Shown here in pieces: positions 37,007 through 45,844 of a DNA stretch of 64,000 nucleotides; positions within the stretch are counted from its first letter, which is position 1, and the number at the start of each line of letters is the position of its first letter. Source of the stretch: JABDKH01 sp963768565 (lineage in GTDB: Bacteria > Bacteroidota > Rhodothermia > Rhodothermales > JABDKH01); assembly GCA_963768565.1 (NCBI GenBank), contig CAVYIO010000038.1, positions 186,001-250,000 of the forward strand, written 5' to 3'. Below the pieces are notes generated by a model. That model ran no database searches. It had not been told where the DNA came from and worked only from the letters and a program-made list of their open reading frames with translations. A program made the position numbers and the translations under genes.

Positions 37007-37829
37007 GTCCCGAAAGGACGCGTTGCCCGCTCCCGCGGGCTCCAGCCAGCTTGACCTCGCCGAAATGTCATTCCTCGAACACCTCGAAGAATTTCGGTGG
37101 GCGCTGATCAAAGGCATCGGCAGCATCGTGGTGGTCACCATTGTCTGTTCGTTCTTCAGCACATGGATCATCGACGTTCTGCTCATGGGACCGGCGAAGT
37201 CTGACTTCTTTGTGTACCGGATACTCGGCATGGAGGCGGAAGAGCTGGTTCTTCAGAATCGAACGATCACGGGCCAGTTCTTCGCCCATATCGGAACGAT
37301 CATCGCGGTGGGCATCGTTCTGGGATCGCCTCTGTTCGTCTACTTCATGTGGCGCTTCATGGAGCCCGGGCTCTACCCGACCGAAAAAATGGGACTTCGC
37401 TTCGCTGCCGCCTTCGCGACGATCTTCTTCATGCTCGGAATTGCGTTCGGTTACTGTGTTGTGACGCCGTTTGCCCTTCAGTTCTTTGCCAACTACCAGA
37501 TCTCCGATCTGATCATCAACGAGTTCGATATTACGAAGTACTTCGGCATGGTCACGTTCTGGGCCTTCGGTGCCGGTGTGCTGTTCGAACTACCCGTTGT
37601 CGTCTATTTCCTCGCCAAGGTGGGAATCCTCACCCCTGAGATCATGCGGAAGTACAGGAAGTATGCTCTCATCGTGACGCTCATTCTTGGGGCGTTTTTT
37701 ACTCCGCCGGACCCTGTTTCACAGGTCCTGGTAGCCATTCCGCTTCTCATTCTGTACGAGATGTCGATCCGCGTCGCCGCGGTGGTGACACGCAGGCGTG
37801 AGAAGGAGCTTGAAGCGGCCCTGGCGTGA
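36969..37829 (+). CDS. tatC: Sec-independent translocase subunit TatC
   Basis: 286 residues with six membrane helices. The N-terminal cytosolic signature SFLEHLEEFRWALIKG carries the E-x-L-x-E-L/F-R of TatC, followed by TM1; the family also shows GQFFAHIGTIIAVGIVLGSP, FMWRFMEPGLYPTEK with the conserved P-x-L-x-x-x-E, FAFGYCVVTP-like GIAFGYCVVTPFALQF, and ELPVVVYFLAKVG. TatC is the docking site for twin-arginine leaders such as those on the amidase and TRAP binding protein in this window. ATG 37065 (MSFLEHLEE) is the more common-looking start; the longer form begins inside the PRTase gene. No tatA in the window. Confidence 0.93.
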   Translation: MKPILKRRIWRGKSRKDALPAPAGSSQLDLAEMSFLEHLEEFRWALIKGIGSIVVVTIVCSFFSTWIIDVLLMGPAKSDFFVYRILGMEAEELVLQNRTITGQFFAHIGTIIAVGIVLGSPLFVYFMWRFMEPGLYPTEKMGLRFAAAFATIFFMLGIAFGYCVVTPFALQFFANYQISDLIINEFDITKYFGMVTFWAFGAGVLFELPVVVYFLAKVGILTPEIMRKYRKYALIVTLILGAFFTPPDPVSQVLVAIPLLILYEMSIRVAAVVTRRREKELEAALA

Positions 37830-37908
37830 GCAGTTTTTGCGGCATGAACTGAACCGCACGAGCAGCCCGACGTACGCTCGAAAACTCCCCAACCGATCCC
37901 TGCAAAAG

Positions 37909-39558
37909 ATGATTAAGAAGCGCCATTCGTGGGCGGGACTCGCCGGAGTACTCATCGTCGCGTCGTTCCTTGCCGGAGCATTCTGGCCACGTGATGATGA
38001 CTTCTTCGCAATCAGGAAGAGCTTCGAGATCTTCGGCGGTGTGTACGAGGAACTCGTCGCGAACTACGTTGACCGTGTGGATCCCGAGCGGCTCATGAGA
38101 ACGGGCATCGGCGCGATGCTCGAAGAACTGGATCCGTATACCGTGTTCTTTGACGAAGCCGACAACGCGGACATGGACATCATCACGCGCGGCTCGTACG
38201 GAGGAGTCGGGCTGAACGTGGGATTGAGAAACGGCCGAATCACCGTCATTGCGCCGGTGGAAGGGGCCAGCGGATACAAGCAGGGTGTGCGCGCCGGCGA
38301 CGTTATTTCGACGGTCGGCGGTCGCAGCACGAGGGACCTTTCGCTTTCCGACGTCCAGACGCTGATGCGCGGTGAGCCCGGAACGACGGTGGACGTTTCG
38401 GTGGAACGAGAGGGCGTCCCTGGTGGTCTCGACTTTGTGTTGACCCGCGAGCAGGTCAAGCTTCACAATGTCACCTACTCAGGGTTGATTCCCGGATCGC
38501 GTGTGGGCTATGTAAAGCTCGAGCGATTCGCTCAGGGTGCCGGCCGGGAAGTCCGCGATGCGATCAACGGACTTCGCGAAAGTGGCGAACTCGATGGCGT
38601 CGTCCTGGATCTTCGTGATAACCCCGGTGGTCTGCTGGACGAAGCCGTAGAGATTGCGGAGTTGTTTGCCCCAAGGGGCGCCACGATCGTGTCCACGAAC
38701 GGACGCCAACCCGAGACCAAACGAGTGTATGCGGGTCGCAAAGCGCCGCTCGTGCAGGACACGCGTCTGGCGATTGTAACGAACGGCGTCAGCGCCTCTG
38801 CAAGCGAGATCGTGGCAGGTGCTCTGCAAGACCTGGACCGCGGCGTAGTGGTCGGCACGACAACGTTCGGAAAGGGGCTGGTCCAGATCGTTCGCGGTCT
38901 GCCGTACAACACTTCGCTGAAGCTCACAACTTCGCGCTACTATACTCCCAGCGGACGAAGCATTCAGTCCATAGCATACCGCTTCGGCCACGACCCGCAG
39001 GAGCTCCGGCGAGACTCTACCGAGGCCAGATACAAGACATCCGGCGGTCGCCCTGTGCGAGCCGGCTACGGGGTCGAACCTGATGTCACAGTCGACGACG
39101 AGCCTTCTGCGCTCGAGCAGGCACTTAGAAGACGCGCGGCATTCTTCTTCTTTGCGAATCACTATGCCGCCGCGGAGCCGACGGTAGCCGAGGATTTTCA
39201 GCCGGATGAGAGACTGATTCAGGACTTCCGCGCCTGGCTCGCAAGGCAGGATTTCGCGTACGAATTGCCCATCGAGCAAAAGATCGCTGCGATCGAATCG
39301 ACTTTGACGGATGAGGGGCTCGAAGAGGTACGCGATGAACTCGACCAGGTGCGGTCGGCCGTTAGGTCCGTCAAGGGACTGGAGTTCGATAAGAATCGTG
39401 ACCGAATTGGCGAGCTTCTGCGATCGGAGATTGTCTCTCGATATCATGGTGAGCGGGCACAGATCAGGTCATCTATCGCCACGGACGCCTTTCTCCAGGA
39501 AGCCGTGCGTGTCCTCACCGACCCGGATCGGTACAACGCGATTCTGAGCCCCCGGTAG
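37909..39558 (+). CDS. ctpA: C-terminal processing protease (S41, CtpA/Prc type)
   Basis: 549 residues. A membrane anchor (AGLAGVLIVASFLAGAFW) near the start, a PDZ domain at about 95-180 (GGVGLNVGLRNGRITVIAPV, GVRAGDVISTVGG) and the S41 core with catalytic Ser297 (NGVSASASEIVAGAL) and Lys322 (GTTTFGKGLVQ), 25 residues apart as in Prc. RDNPGGLLDEAVEIAELF is the preceding strand-helix. The C-terminal ~170 residues are helical and Glu/Arg-rich. It trims or degrades periplasmic proteins. Start at ATG 37909; the frame opens 37 codons earlier inside tatC. The TSUP gene begins one base after its stop. Confidence 0.93.
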   Translation: MIKKRHSWAGLAGVLIVASFLAGAFWPRDDDFFAIRKSFEIFGGVYEELVANYVDRVDPERLMRTGIGAMLEELDPYTVFFDEADNADMDIITRGSYGGVGLNVGLRNGRITVIAPVEGASGYKQGVRAGDVISTVGGRSTRDLSLSDVQTLMRGEPGTTVDVSVEREGVPGGLDFVLTREQVKLHNVTYSGLIPGSRVGYVKLERFAQGAGREVRDAINGLRESGELDGVVLDLRDNPGGLLDEAVEIAELFAPRGATIVSTNGRQPETKRVYAGRKAPLVQDTRLAIVTNGVSASASEIVAGALQDLDRGVVVGTTTFGKGLVQIVRGLPYNTSLKLTTSRYYTPSGRSIQSIAYRFGHDPQELRRDSTEARYKTSGGRPVRAGYGVEPDVTVDDEPSALEQALRRRAAFFFFANHYAAAEPTVAEDFQPDERLIQDFRAWLARQDFAYELPIEQKIAAIESTLTDEGLEEVRDELDQVRSAVRSVKGLEFDKNRDRIGELLRSEIVSRYHGERAQIRSSIATDAFLQEAVRVLTDPDRYNAILSPR

Positions 39559-39559
39559 T

Positions 39560-40399
39560 ATGCCTCCTCTGGACCTGGTGCTTGTCCTCGCTGGCCTGCT
39601 CGGCGGGTTTGCGGCCGGCCTCATCGGCATTGGCGGCGGAATCGTCTTTGCCCCTGTCCTCGTGTTGTACTTCCAGTCAGCCGGCGTGACTGACGAACTG
39701 GTTATCCCCCTGGCGATCGGGACAAGTCTGATGTGCACGCTGCTAACGTCTCTCGTCAGTGCGCACAGCCACTACTCGAGGAGTGCCGTGAACCTGAGGA
39801 TAGCAATCGCTACCGGGGTCGCCAGTGCGATTGCGGTGCTGCTCACAACGACACTTGTGACAACCCAGCCCTGGTACGACCGTCAAGTATTCGCGATCGC
39901 TTTCAGCGTCATTCTCGTTGTAGTGGCAGCGCGGATGCTTCTGGACGAGACGCCGCAGGAACCACAGGTCGGTCCATTGCCACCGCGATCAACTTCAGCG
40001 GGCCGCCTGACCCGACTCGCGGCCACCGGATCGGTCGCCGGCGTAGTATCAAGCGCGGTCGGAGTCGGTGGTGGTGTCGTACTGGTGCCGGCGTACAACC
40101 GCCTTCTGAAACTTCCGATGCACGTGGCAGTGGGCACCTCGAGCGCCACCATCATCCTGATTTCGATCTTCGGCGTAGCATCGTACGTAGCTCAGGGTAT
40201 GGGGCACGCCGCCACCGCCTCCTCTCTCGGTTTTGTCGATCCGCTGCGCGCGCTCTACCTGAGCATCCCTGCCGCCCTCACGGCCAGGGCCGGCGTATGG
40301 GTCTCGCACCGAATTAATCAGCGCCGACTCCAACAGGGCTTTGCCGTGTTTGCAATCGTGATTGCAATTCGCCTGGTGGTTGGTGCCCTTGCCGCCTAG
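39560..40399 (+). CDS. TSUP family (TauE/SafE) membrane permease
   Basis: 279 residues, seven to eight hydrophobic helices. The opening VLAGLLGGFAAGLIGIGGGI with G-x-x-x-G-x-x-G-x-G-G-G is the TauE/SafE signature, and it is repeated in the second half: LAATGSVAGVVSSAVGVGGG, showing the inverted two-fold layout of the family. TSUP members export sulfite, sulfoacetate or similar organic sulfur anions or import thiosulfate; which one cannot be told. Tightly coupled to ctpA. Ends in front of a bidirectional hairpin. Confidence 0.9.
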   Translation: MPPLDLVLVLAGLLGGFAAGLIGIGGGIVFAPVLVLYFQSAGVTDELVIPLAIGTSLMCTLLTSLVSAHSHYSRSAVNLRIAIATGVASAIAVLLTTTLVTTQPWYDRQVFAIAFSVILVVVAARMLLDETPQEPQVGPLPPRSTSAGRLTRLAATGSVAGVVSSAVGVGGGVVLVPAYNRLLKLPMHVAVGTSSATIILISIFGVASYVAQGMGHAATASSLGFVDPLRALYLSIPAALTARAGVWVSHRINQRRLQQGFAVFAIVIAIRLVVGALAA

Positions 40400-40417
40400 A
40401 CGGACGCACAAACAAGA

Positions 40418-40448
40418 AAGGGGCGCCCGCATTTCGCGACCGCCCCTT
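40418..40448. terminator. Hairpin terminator between convergent TSUP and dodecin genes
   Basis: Inverted repeat AAGGGGCG / CGCCCCTT (about 40418-40425 and 40441-40448), loop of 15 bases, lying between the two stops. AAG/CTT flanks give short U-rich exit on both strands, so it probably serves both genes. Confidence 0.7.
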
Positions 40449-40468
40449 CAACTTGATCTACCTGGACG

Positions 40469-40666
40469 TTAGTCGATTACAAACGTCACCTTGCAATTGA
40501 CGCGATACTTGTCCACCGCACCGTCCTTTACCATCGCCTGGATCCCGTCAACGTAGATGCTTCGCACCTTGCGCACGGTCTTGGCTGCGGTCTTGGCCGC
40601 CTCTTCAACGGCCGCTTCGACCGTCTTCCCCTCTGCGATGAGTTCAATTACTTTTGCTACTGACAT
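40469..40666 (-). CDS. Dodecin family flavin-binding protein
   Basis: 65 residues. Entirely covered by the dodecin fold: MSVAKVIELIAEGKTVEAAV, with AAKTAAKTVRKVRSIYVDGI and the final strand YRVNCKVTFVID. Dodecins form 12-subunit hollow spheres binding FMN or riboflavin dimers and buffer free flavin. The usual tryptophan that sandwiches the flavin in bacterial dodecins is here replaced: the segment reads SIYVDGIQAMV with Tyr, so ligand binding may differ. It lies 43 bases downstream of the HhH gene. Confidence 0.9.
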   Translation of the reverse strand: MSVAKVIELIAEGKTVEAAVEEAAKTAAKTVRKVRSIYVDGIQAMVKDGAVDKYRVNCKVTFVID

Positions 40667-40709
40667 ATTCCTGATTCCTCAACTTGTTACACACACGGGC
40701 CTTCCCGCT

Positions 40710-41114
40710 CTAGTAGTTTACTCCTCTTCCGAGACCTTTGGACTGCTTGACCCAGCCATCGACCTGCGAAAGTGAGGGCAGCTGACGAACCAACTTCTTC
40801 TTGCCGTTCACCTCGGCCATCTTGGCATGCAGGTTGGCAGCGCTTCTCTTCGATAGTTCGACCACCGTATCGACACCGGCCGCCTCGAGAAGCTCGGCAT
40901 ACTCGCCGCCGATTCCCTTGACACGCATGAGATCAGCGTGATTGACAAAGCGAAGAAGTTTCTTCGGATCCATGTTGATGGCTTCCGCCAGCTGCTTGCG
41001 ACCCGCCGGCGTAGATCCCTTCTTCAGAAGAGCCTCAACGGAGCCGACGCCTGCCTTCTTGAACTTCTTGGCGGCCACCTCTCCCACGCCTTCGATTGTT
41101 GAAAGTTTTGCCAT
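40710..41114 (-). CDS. DUF4332 helix-hairpin-helix protein
   Basis: 134 residues, Lys-rich, with two helix-hairpin-helix units (STIEGVGEVAAKKFKKAGVG and MRVKGIGGEYAELLEAAGVD) as in DUF4332. It probably binds nucleic acid non-specifically, though the family is uncharacterised. GGAGG about ten bases before the ATG (complement of CCTCC at 41120-41124) supports the start. It probably shares a promoter with dodecin, and is divergent from the BON-LysM gene. Confidence 0.85.
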   Translation of the reverse strand: MAKLSTIEGVGEVAAKKFKKAGVGSVEALLKKGSTPAGRKQLAEAINMDPKKLLRFVNHADLMRVKGIGGEYAELLEAAGVDTVVELSKRSAANLHAKMAEVNGKKKLVRQLPSLSQVDGWVKQSKGLGRGVNY

Positions 41115-41307
41115 GGTTTCCTCCAGTTGGACGGCAAATGATCTTGTGAATTTCGTAATGCGGAATTAACTACATAGCACCATGCTGTGCAATACAGTCA
41201 GGCAAGCTTATTCGGGCTTTTAATACATCAACATCCGTTCACATTCGACGCACTATCTCAGTAACACGCAGAGTGCTCATTTCGTCTGGATTTTGCGAGG
41301 TTGATAT

Positions 41308-41335
41308 TTGTGTTGCCTGCAGGGGGTGGTATACT
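41308..41335 (+). promoter_or_regulatory. Candidate sigma-70-like promoter for the BON-LysM gene
   Basis: TTGTGT (41308-41313), a 16-base spacer, then TATACT (41330-41335), about 54 bases before the start. The match to -35/-10 consensus is fair. Bacteroidota use a different primary promoter type, so this could be chance. Confidence 0.35.
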
Positions 41336-41388
41336 TCCTCTGACTCTGGATGGCCAGATTACTTGTTCACTAGGAGAGGAAAAGACAG

Positions 41389-41805
41389 ATGGGAATTTTC
41401 AGTTTTCTGAAGGCAATCGGCAAGAAAGTGCTTCCTGGTCGCGAAGCCGAAGAGATCACGGCCGACATTCGAGAATCACTCGGACAGCAGGTAGAAGGTC
41501 TTCAGGTATCGTTCGACGACGGCACGGTGACCATTTCCGGCAACGTGGACTCTCAGGCCACCAAGGAAAAGGCAGTTCTCCTGGCCGGGAATGTAGAGAG
41601 TGTTGAGAAGGTCATCGACCATCTCATGATTGAGGTACAGCCGGTTTTCTACACGATCCAGAAAGGCGACTCCCTCTCGAAGATCGCTCAGGCTCAATAC
41701 GGGGATCCCATGAAATGGAACGCCCTGTTTGAGGCCAATCGCGAGGTCATCAAAGATCCTGACCTCATCTACCCCGGTCAGCAGATTCGTATTCCCGGAT
41801 TGTAG
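41389..41805 (+). CDS. BON-LysM protein (Kbp/YgaU-like)
   Basis: 138 residues. Order as in E. coli Kbp/YgaU (149 residues): N-terminal MGIFSFLKAIGKKVL, a BON domain (GLQVSFDDGTVTISGNVDSQ) and a C-terminal LysM (YTIQKGDSLSKIAQAQYGDP, PGQQIRIPGL). Kbp is a cytosolic K+-binding protein induced by osmotic or general stress. No signal peptide. AGGAGAGGAAA upstream is an excellent ribosome binding site. It stands alone between a candidate promoter and a strong terminator. I call it Kbp-like rather than Kbp because K+ binding is not proven for this lineage. Confidence 0.88.
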   Translation: MGIFSFLKAIGKKVLPGREAEEITADIRESLGQQVEGLQVSFDDGTVTISGNVDSQATKEKAVLLAGNVESVEKVIDHLMIEVQPVFYTIQKGDSLSKIAQAQYGDPMKWNALFEANREVIKDPDLIYPGQQIRIPGL

Positions 41806-41859
41806 TTGATCGCGCGAATCTCCGGGTCTGTAATATTTCCCGGCTGATAGCCACAGAAG

Positions 41860-41890
41860 AGCGTGCCGCCCTTGTTGCGGCACGCTTTTT
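41860..41890 (+). terminator. Rho-independent terminator after the BON-LysM gene
   Basis: Ten-base-pair perfect stem AGCGTGCCGC / GCGGCACGCT (41860-41869 and 41877-41886) with a seven-base loop, followed by TTTT. Confidence 0.92.
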
Positions 41891-42000
41891 CGTTTACCTG
41901 AAAATCTGGTGCGCACCTTCCTGCCGTCGCGAAACCGCCAACTGCGAGCGCTCGTAAGCAGGGCGTCCGAATCTCATGAGATCGACCGAAGCCACACCAG

Positions 42001-43173
42001 ATGAACAGTTTCAGAATCTCCATTGCCACATTCCTCCTGCTTCTGGGATGCGGCAATAGCGCGAATTCACAGGAACAGGCAGACACGACCGGCACGGGCA
42101 CCGAGATTTCCGCTACAGTTGTCGACGCCAACGTGTCGATCAATCAGTCGCGCCAGACGGCCATAACCGCGGCCGTTGCCAAGGCGTCACCAGCCGTTGT
42201 CAGCGTCAATGTGATCGAGGTTCAACGTGTGCAGGTCCGAGATCCGTTCTCCGATCTGCTATCGGATCCGTGGTTTGAACAATTTTTCGGCCGCAGACGG
42301 TCACGGGAATATGAGCGTCAGCTCAAGGGTCTCGGCTCCGGCTTCGTCATCTCTCCGGACGGTTACGTCGTAACAAACGACCACGTAGCGGGACGAGCCA
42401 CCAAGATCACCGTCGCGTTTCCGAATGGCGAGACGCACGACGCCTCAATCGTCGGCACCGATCAGCCGACCGACCTGACACTCCTGAAGATCGACGCCGG
42501 GAAGCCGCTTCCGTTTCTTGAATTCAGCGCTGACGAAAACCCTTTTGTCGGCGAGTGGGCCATTGCTCTCGGTAATCCGTTCGGTCTGTTCGAAGCGTCC
42601 GATCCGACCGTCACGGTTGGTGTGGTCTCCGCCATAGATCGCGACTTCTCGGTCCAGGACGGCCGCGTGTATCGGGACATGATCCAGACCGACGCTTCGA
42701 TCAATCGTGGTAATTCCGGCGGACCGCTCATCAATGCGGTCGGGCAGGTTATCGGGGTCAACACTGCCATATACGCACCCGACGGCATCGGATCGATCGG
42801 ACTCGGGTTTGCCGTGCCCGCTGCGAGAGCCCTTCGCATCATCGAGGAATTGAAGACCACCGGATCTGTCGACCGATCGTACTACACGGGCCTGTACGGT
42901 GTGGATGTTAACCAGCGCATTGCGCGGGCACTTGGGCTTCAAGCGCCAACAGGAGTGTTCGTACAGGACATTGATCCTGACTCCCCGGCCGAACAGGCCG
43001 GCTTTCGGACGTACGACGTGATCGTGGCCATCGAGGGCGAAGCCGTGTCGAACAGGAACGATTTTGTGGCCAGACTCTACGACTTCCGCCCGGGGGACGC
43101 CGTCCGCTTCGACGTCGTCCGTGCCGGCGAACCAAAGCAGTTATCCATGAGCCTGGGTCGAAGCAATCAATAG
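42001..43173 (+). CDS. HtrA/DegP-like serine protease, lipoprotein-like leader, one PDZ
   Basis: 390 residues. Triad His128 (VVTNDHVA), Asp158 (TDLTLLKID) and Ser239 (RGNSGGPL) in a trypsin fold; one PDZ from about 290 to 385 (IARALGLQAPTGVFVQDIDP, GFRTYDVIVAIEG). The leader FLLLLGCGNS suggests a lipidated Cys17 rather than a soluble periplasmic form. FFGRRRS loops before the protease domain are DegP/DegS-like; a single PDZ favours DegS/DegQ-type architecture but it is not evidence for sigma-E control. It degrades misfolded envelope proteins. Confidence 0.92.
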   Translation: MNSFRISIATFLLLLGCGNSANSQEQADTTGTGTEISATVVDANVSINQSRQTAITAAVAKASPAVVSVNVIEVQRVQVRDPFSDLLSDPWFEQFFGRRRSREYERQLKGLGSGFVISPDGYVVTNDHVAGRATKITVAFPNGETHDASIVGTDQPTDLTLLKIDAGKPLPFLEFSADENPFVGEWAIALGNPFGLFEASDPTVTVGVVSAIDRDFSVQDGRVYRDMIQTDASINRGNSGGPLINAVGQVIGVNTAIYAPDGIGSIGLGFAVPAARALRIIEELKTTGSVDRSYYTGLYGVDVNQRIARALGLQAPTGVFVQDIDPDSPAEQAGFRTYDVIVAIEGEAVSNRNDFVARLYDFRPGDAVRFDVVRAGEPKQLSMSLGRSNQ

Positions 43174-43200
43174 ATTCCCACGGGCTCGAACAGGTTAACG

Positions 43201-44238
43201 ATGTTCAGCAGATGGCCTTCGGCGGTTCTTGTCACCGTTACAGTGCTCCTGGCGGGCTGTCTGCCCTCCTCGTGCCGACGGATTGAAACACGCACGCTCT
43301 ACCCGGCCGATTCTCTCTCGCGTCAGATTGCCTCGGGAATTGTACCCGATACACTCGTCCTGAAGTCATCCTACGCGGGGACGAACGACGAACCCCTCGA
43401 GTATATCCGTAGTCTTTTGTTCGCGGCAGACGGCAAAGTGTTCGCGGCCGATGCCGCCCGCGGAACCGTGACGGAGCTTGATCGCGACGGACAGCATGTC
43501 CGTACAGTCGAGAGTGACCTCTTTTCCTACCCGTATCTCGCCGGTGCTTCCGGTGACAGTGTGTTCGTCTTCAGTCCGGGCCGCCACCGTGTGCAGTTAA
43601 TTCTTGACGGGAGCGTGAAAGACGCAGGCACTACACCGATCGACATTCCTCTCAAAGGACTGCTGCAGTACGCATACGTCGTCAAGGGCACCCTGTACGC
43701 CAAGTTGCTCGGTGATGAGTTCCCCGGGATGATCAGTCAAATTCCTGCGGATGGCCCGGCCGTCAGGGTCGCCGAGCTTCCCGGACCCACCTGGAGGCAC
43801 GCCGGTTTCCTGCGTAGCTGGGGAGACACCCTCGTAAGTCTGAACGGGTATCGACCGATTATCGACCTGCTGTTGCCGGATGGACGGCGCGACAGCCTCC
43901 GACTCACCGGCTTCGACTCGCCAATGCTTTCAAGGCTGCGCCTGTTCGAGCTCGGAGAAATCGATGCCCCTCCACTCCTTACTGCCTCGACCGCTCCGTA
44001 CAGAAATCAGCTTTTCGTACTCAACATGAGGCCGGGATGGCTGCGAATAGATGTTTATGATCGAAACGGTCAACTGACAAACGTGCTGACCGGTCCTGAC
44101 CCCGGGTTCAATCGCGACTACTACCCGACCGATATCGCCGTTCGATCCTCGCCGGAACCCGGCAAATTCGAGCTGGGGGTAGCGATTCTTCGACCCGAGC
44201 CAAGGATCGACATCTACGAGTGGAGCGGAGGCCGTTGA
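43201..44238 (+). CDS. Lipoprotein with a predicted beta-propeller (6-bladed NHL-like)
   Basis: 345 residues. Leader VLVTVTVLLAGC gives a lipidated Cys near residue 20. The rest shows repeated F-A-A-D-G-K-V-F-A-A-D-A (LLFAADGKVFAADAARGTVT) and V-F-V-F-S-P-G-R-H-R-V blades, of the 6-bladed propeller (DUF4934-like) type common in Bacteroidota, ending in IDIYEWSGGR. No assigned function. HtrA lies 27 bases upstream on the same strand, so co-transcription is plausible. Confidence 0.68.
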   Translation: MFSRWPSAVLVTVTVLLAGCLPSSCRRIETRTLYPADSLSRQIASGIVPDTLVLKSSYAGTNDEPLEYIRSLLFAADGKVFAADAARGTVTELDRDGQHVRTVESDLFSYPYLAGASGDSVFVFSPGRHRVQLILDGSVKDAGTTPIDIPLKGLLQYAYVVKGTLYAKLLGDEFPGMISQIPADGPAVRVAELPGPTWRHAGFLRSWGDTLVSLNGYRPIIDLLLPDGRRDSLRLTGFDSPMLSRLRLFELGEIDAPPLLTASTAPYRNQLFVLNMRPGWLRIDVYDRNGQLTNVLTGPDPGFNRDYYPTDIAVRSSPEPGKFELGVAILRPEPRIDIYEWSGGR

Positions 44239-44314
44239 CATCGCTCGTCTGTTCCGCATGTCAGGGAACAGCCGAATACGCCTCGCGTGGTAGACCTCCC
44301 ACGACCAAGATGAG

Positions 44315-45829
44315 ATGGAGATGACGACACCGGTTCAGAATTGCACCACGCTAGGCGAGTTGAAGGTCGCCGGATATCGGCGGCGAAGCGTTAAGGACGA
44401 GATGCGCGAAAATCTCATCACGTCACTTAGAAATCGGCAGAACCTCTTCGATGGCATCCTTGGATATGATGAGTCCGTGATCCCGCAGATTCACAATGCC
44501 ATTCTTGGGCGTCACGACATGATCCTGCTTGGCCTCCGGGGACAGGCCAAGAGCCGACTGATCCGGATGCTTCCGAATCTGCTGGACGAGTACATCCCCA
44601 TTATCGACGGCAGCGACATCAACGACGATCCTTTCGCGCCGATCTCAAAGTATGGACGCGATTGTGTTGCCGAGGCGGGAGATGAGACGCGCATCCTGTG
44701 GCTGCACCGGTCGGAGCGCTACGGAGAAAAGCTTGCCACGCCCGACACTACGATGGCGGACCTCATCGGCGACATCGACCCGATCAAAGCTGCTCATCGT
44801 CGACTGACGTACGCCGACGAAGAAGTGATCCACTTTGGTATCATTCCTCGAACGAACAGGGGAATTTTCGCGATCAACGAGCTGCCGGATTTGCAGCCTC
44901 GAATACAGGTCGGCTTGCTCAATGTCCTGGAGGAGCAGGATATCCAGATCAGAGGATTCAATGTTCGCTTCCCGCTCGATCTGATGATGGTGTTTACAGC
45001 GAATCCCGAGGACTACACGAATCGCGGCAATATCATCACGCCCCTCAAGGATCGGATCGACAGTCAGATTATCACACATTACCCACGCGAAATTGAAACC
45101 GGCATTCAGATCACCAGACAGGAGGCGTGGGATGAGCGAGGAGAATCGGCACCGTCGGTCATCGTACCTCATTTTTTCCGGCAGATAATCGAGGAGATCG
45201 CCCGTGAGGCCCGCGAAAGCGAGTACGTAGATCAGAAATCGGGTGTCTCCGTGCGTTTGACAAGAGCCGCGCTGGAGAACCTGATCTCGGCGGCGGAACG
45301 ACGAGCGATCATCAATGGAGAGGACGAAACCGTCGTTCGTATCTCGGATCTGTTCTTCGCCGAACCCGCCATAACCGGTAAGGTCGAACTTGTGTACGAG
45401 GGCGAGCAGGAAGGATCTCAGAACGTTGCGAGAATGCTGATCGGACGTGCGGTCAAGAAGGTCTTTTCGGAGCACTTCCCGGACCCGTCAGACAAGAAGT
45501 CGGGGCGTTCGCCGTACAAGCCGGTACTTGACTGGTTCGCGGCCGGAAACAGGGCAGCTATCGCACCCAATACTCCGTTTCAGTCTTATGTGTCGGCTCT
45601 CGACCAGATCGGCGGATTGAGAGAGGTGGTTCGCAACGTATCGACCCCGGGCACCGCCGCCGAGACCGCCGTGTCCATGGAGTTTGTTCTGGAGGCGCTG
45701 CATCAGCACTCGCTCGTCGGAAAGGACATCGAGGAGGACGGCCTCACGTACTCGGACATGATGGGGTCCATGCTGTCTTCGCTTGGGTCATTCGGCGATG
45801 AAGACGAAGAACAGCTACCCTTTGGATGA
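44315..45829 (+). CDS. MoxR/Mg-chelatase-like AAA+ ATPase
   Basis: 504 residues. Walker A is the variant GLRGQAKS at 73-80 in place of GxxGxGKT/S; the Walker B strand is GIFAINELPDL, and the sensor region MMVFTANPEDYTNRGNIITP is of the Mg-chelatase/MoxR kind (the N-P-E-D-Y after A). Arginine-finger region DRIDSQIITHYPRE. A second, all-helical half (residues ~290-500) is acidic at the end (GDEDEEQLPFG). Relatives in Bacteroidota are annotated as sigma-54-interacting/Mg-chelatase ATPases and often sit by VWA genes; none is seen here. Role as a chaperone-like ATPase is inferred. Confidence 0.85.
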   Translation: MEMTTPVQNCTTLGELKVAGYRRRSVKDEMRENLITSLRNRQNLFDGILGYDESVIPQIHNAILGRHDMILLGLRGQAKSRLIRMLPNLLDEYIPIIDGSDINDDPFAPISKYGRDCVAEAGDETRILWLHRSERYGEKLATPDTTMADLIGDIDPIKAAHRRLTYADEEVIHFGIIPRTNRGIFAINELPDLQPRIQVGLLNVLEEQDIQIRGFNVRFPLDLMMVFTANPEDYTNRGNIITPLKDRIDSQIITHYPREIETGIQITRQEAWDERGESAPSVIVPHFFRQIIEEIAREARESEYVDQKSGVSVRLTRAALENLISAAERRAIINGEDETVVRISDLFFAEPAITGKVELVYEGEQEGSQNVARMLIGRAVKKVFSEHFPDPSDKKSGRSPYKPVLDWFAAGNRAAIAPNTPFQSYVSALDQIGGLREVVRNVSTPGTAAETAVSMEFVLEALHQHSLVGKDIEEDGLTYSDMMGSMLSSLGSFGDEDEEQLPFG

Positions 45830-45844
45830 ACCGCGGACCATCTG

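Noticed and set aside
38479..39447. 322-residue minus-strand frame
   Set aside because: Antisense to the CtpA core; no family motif.
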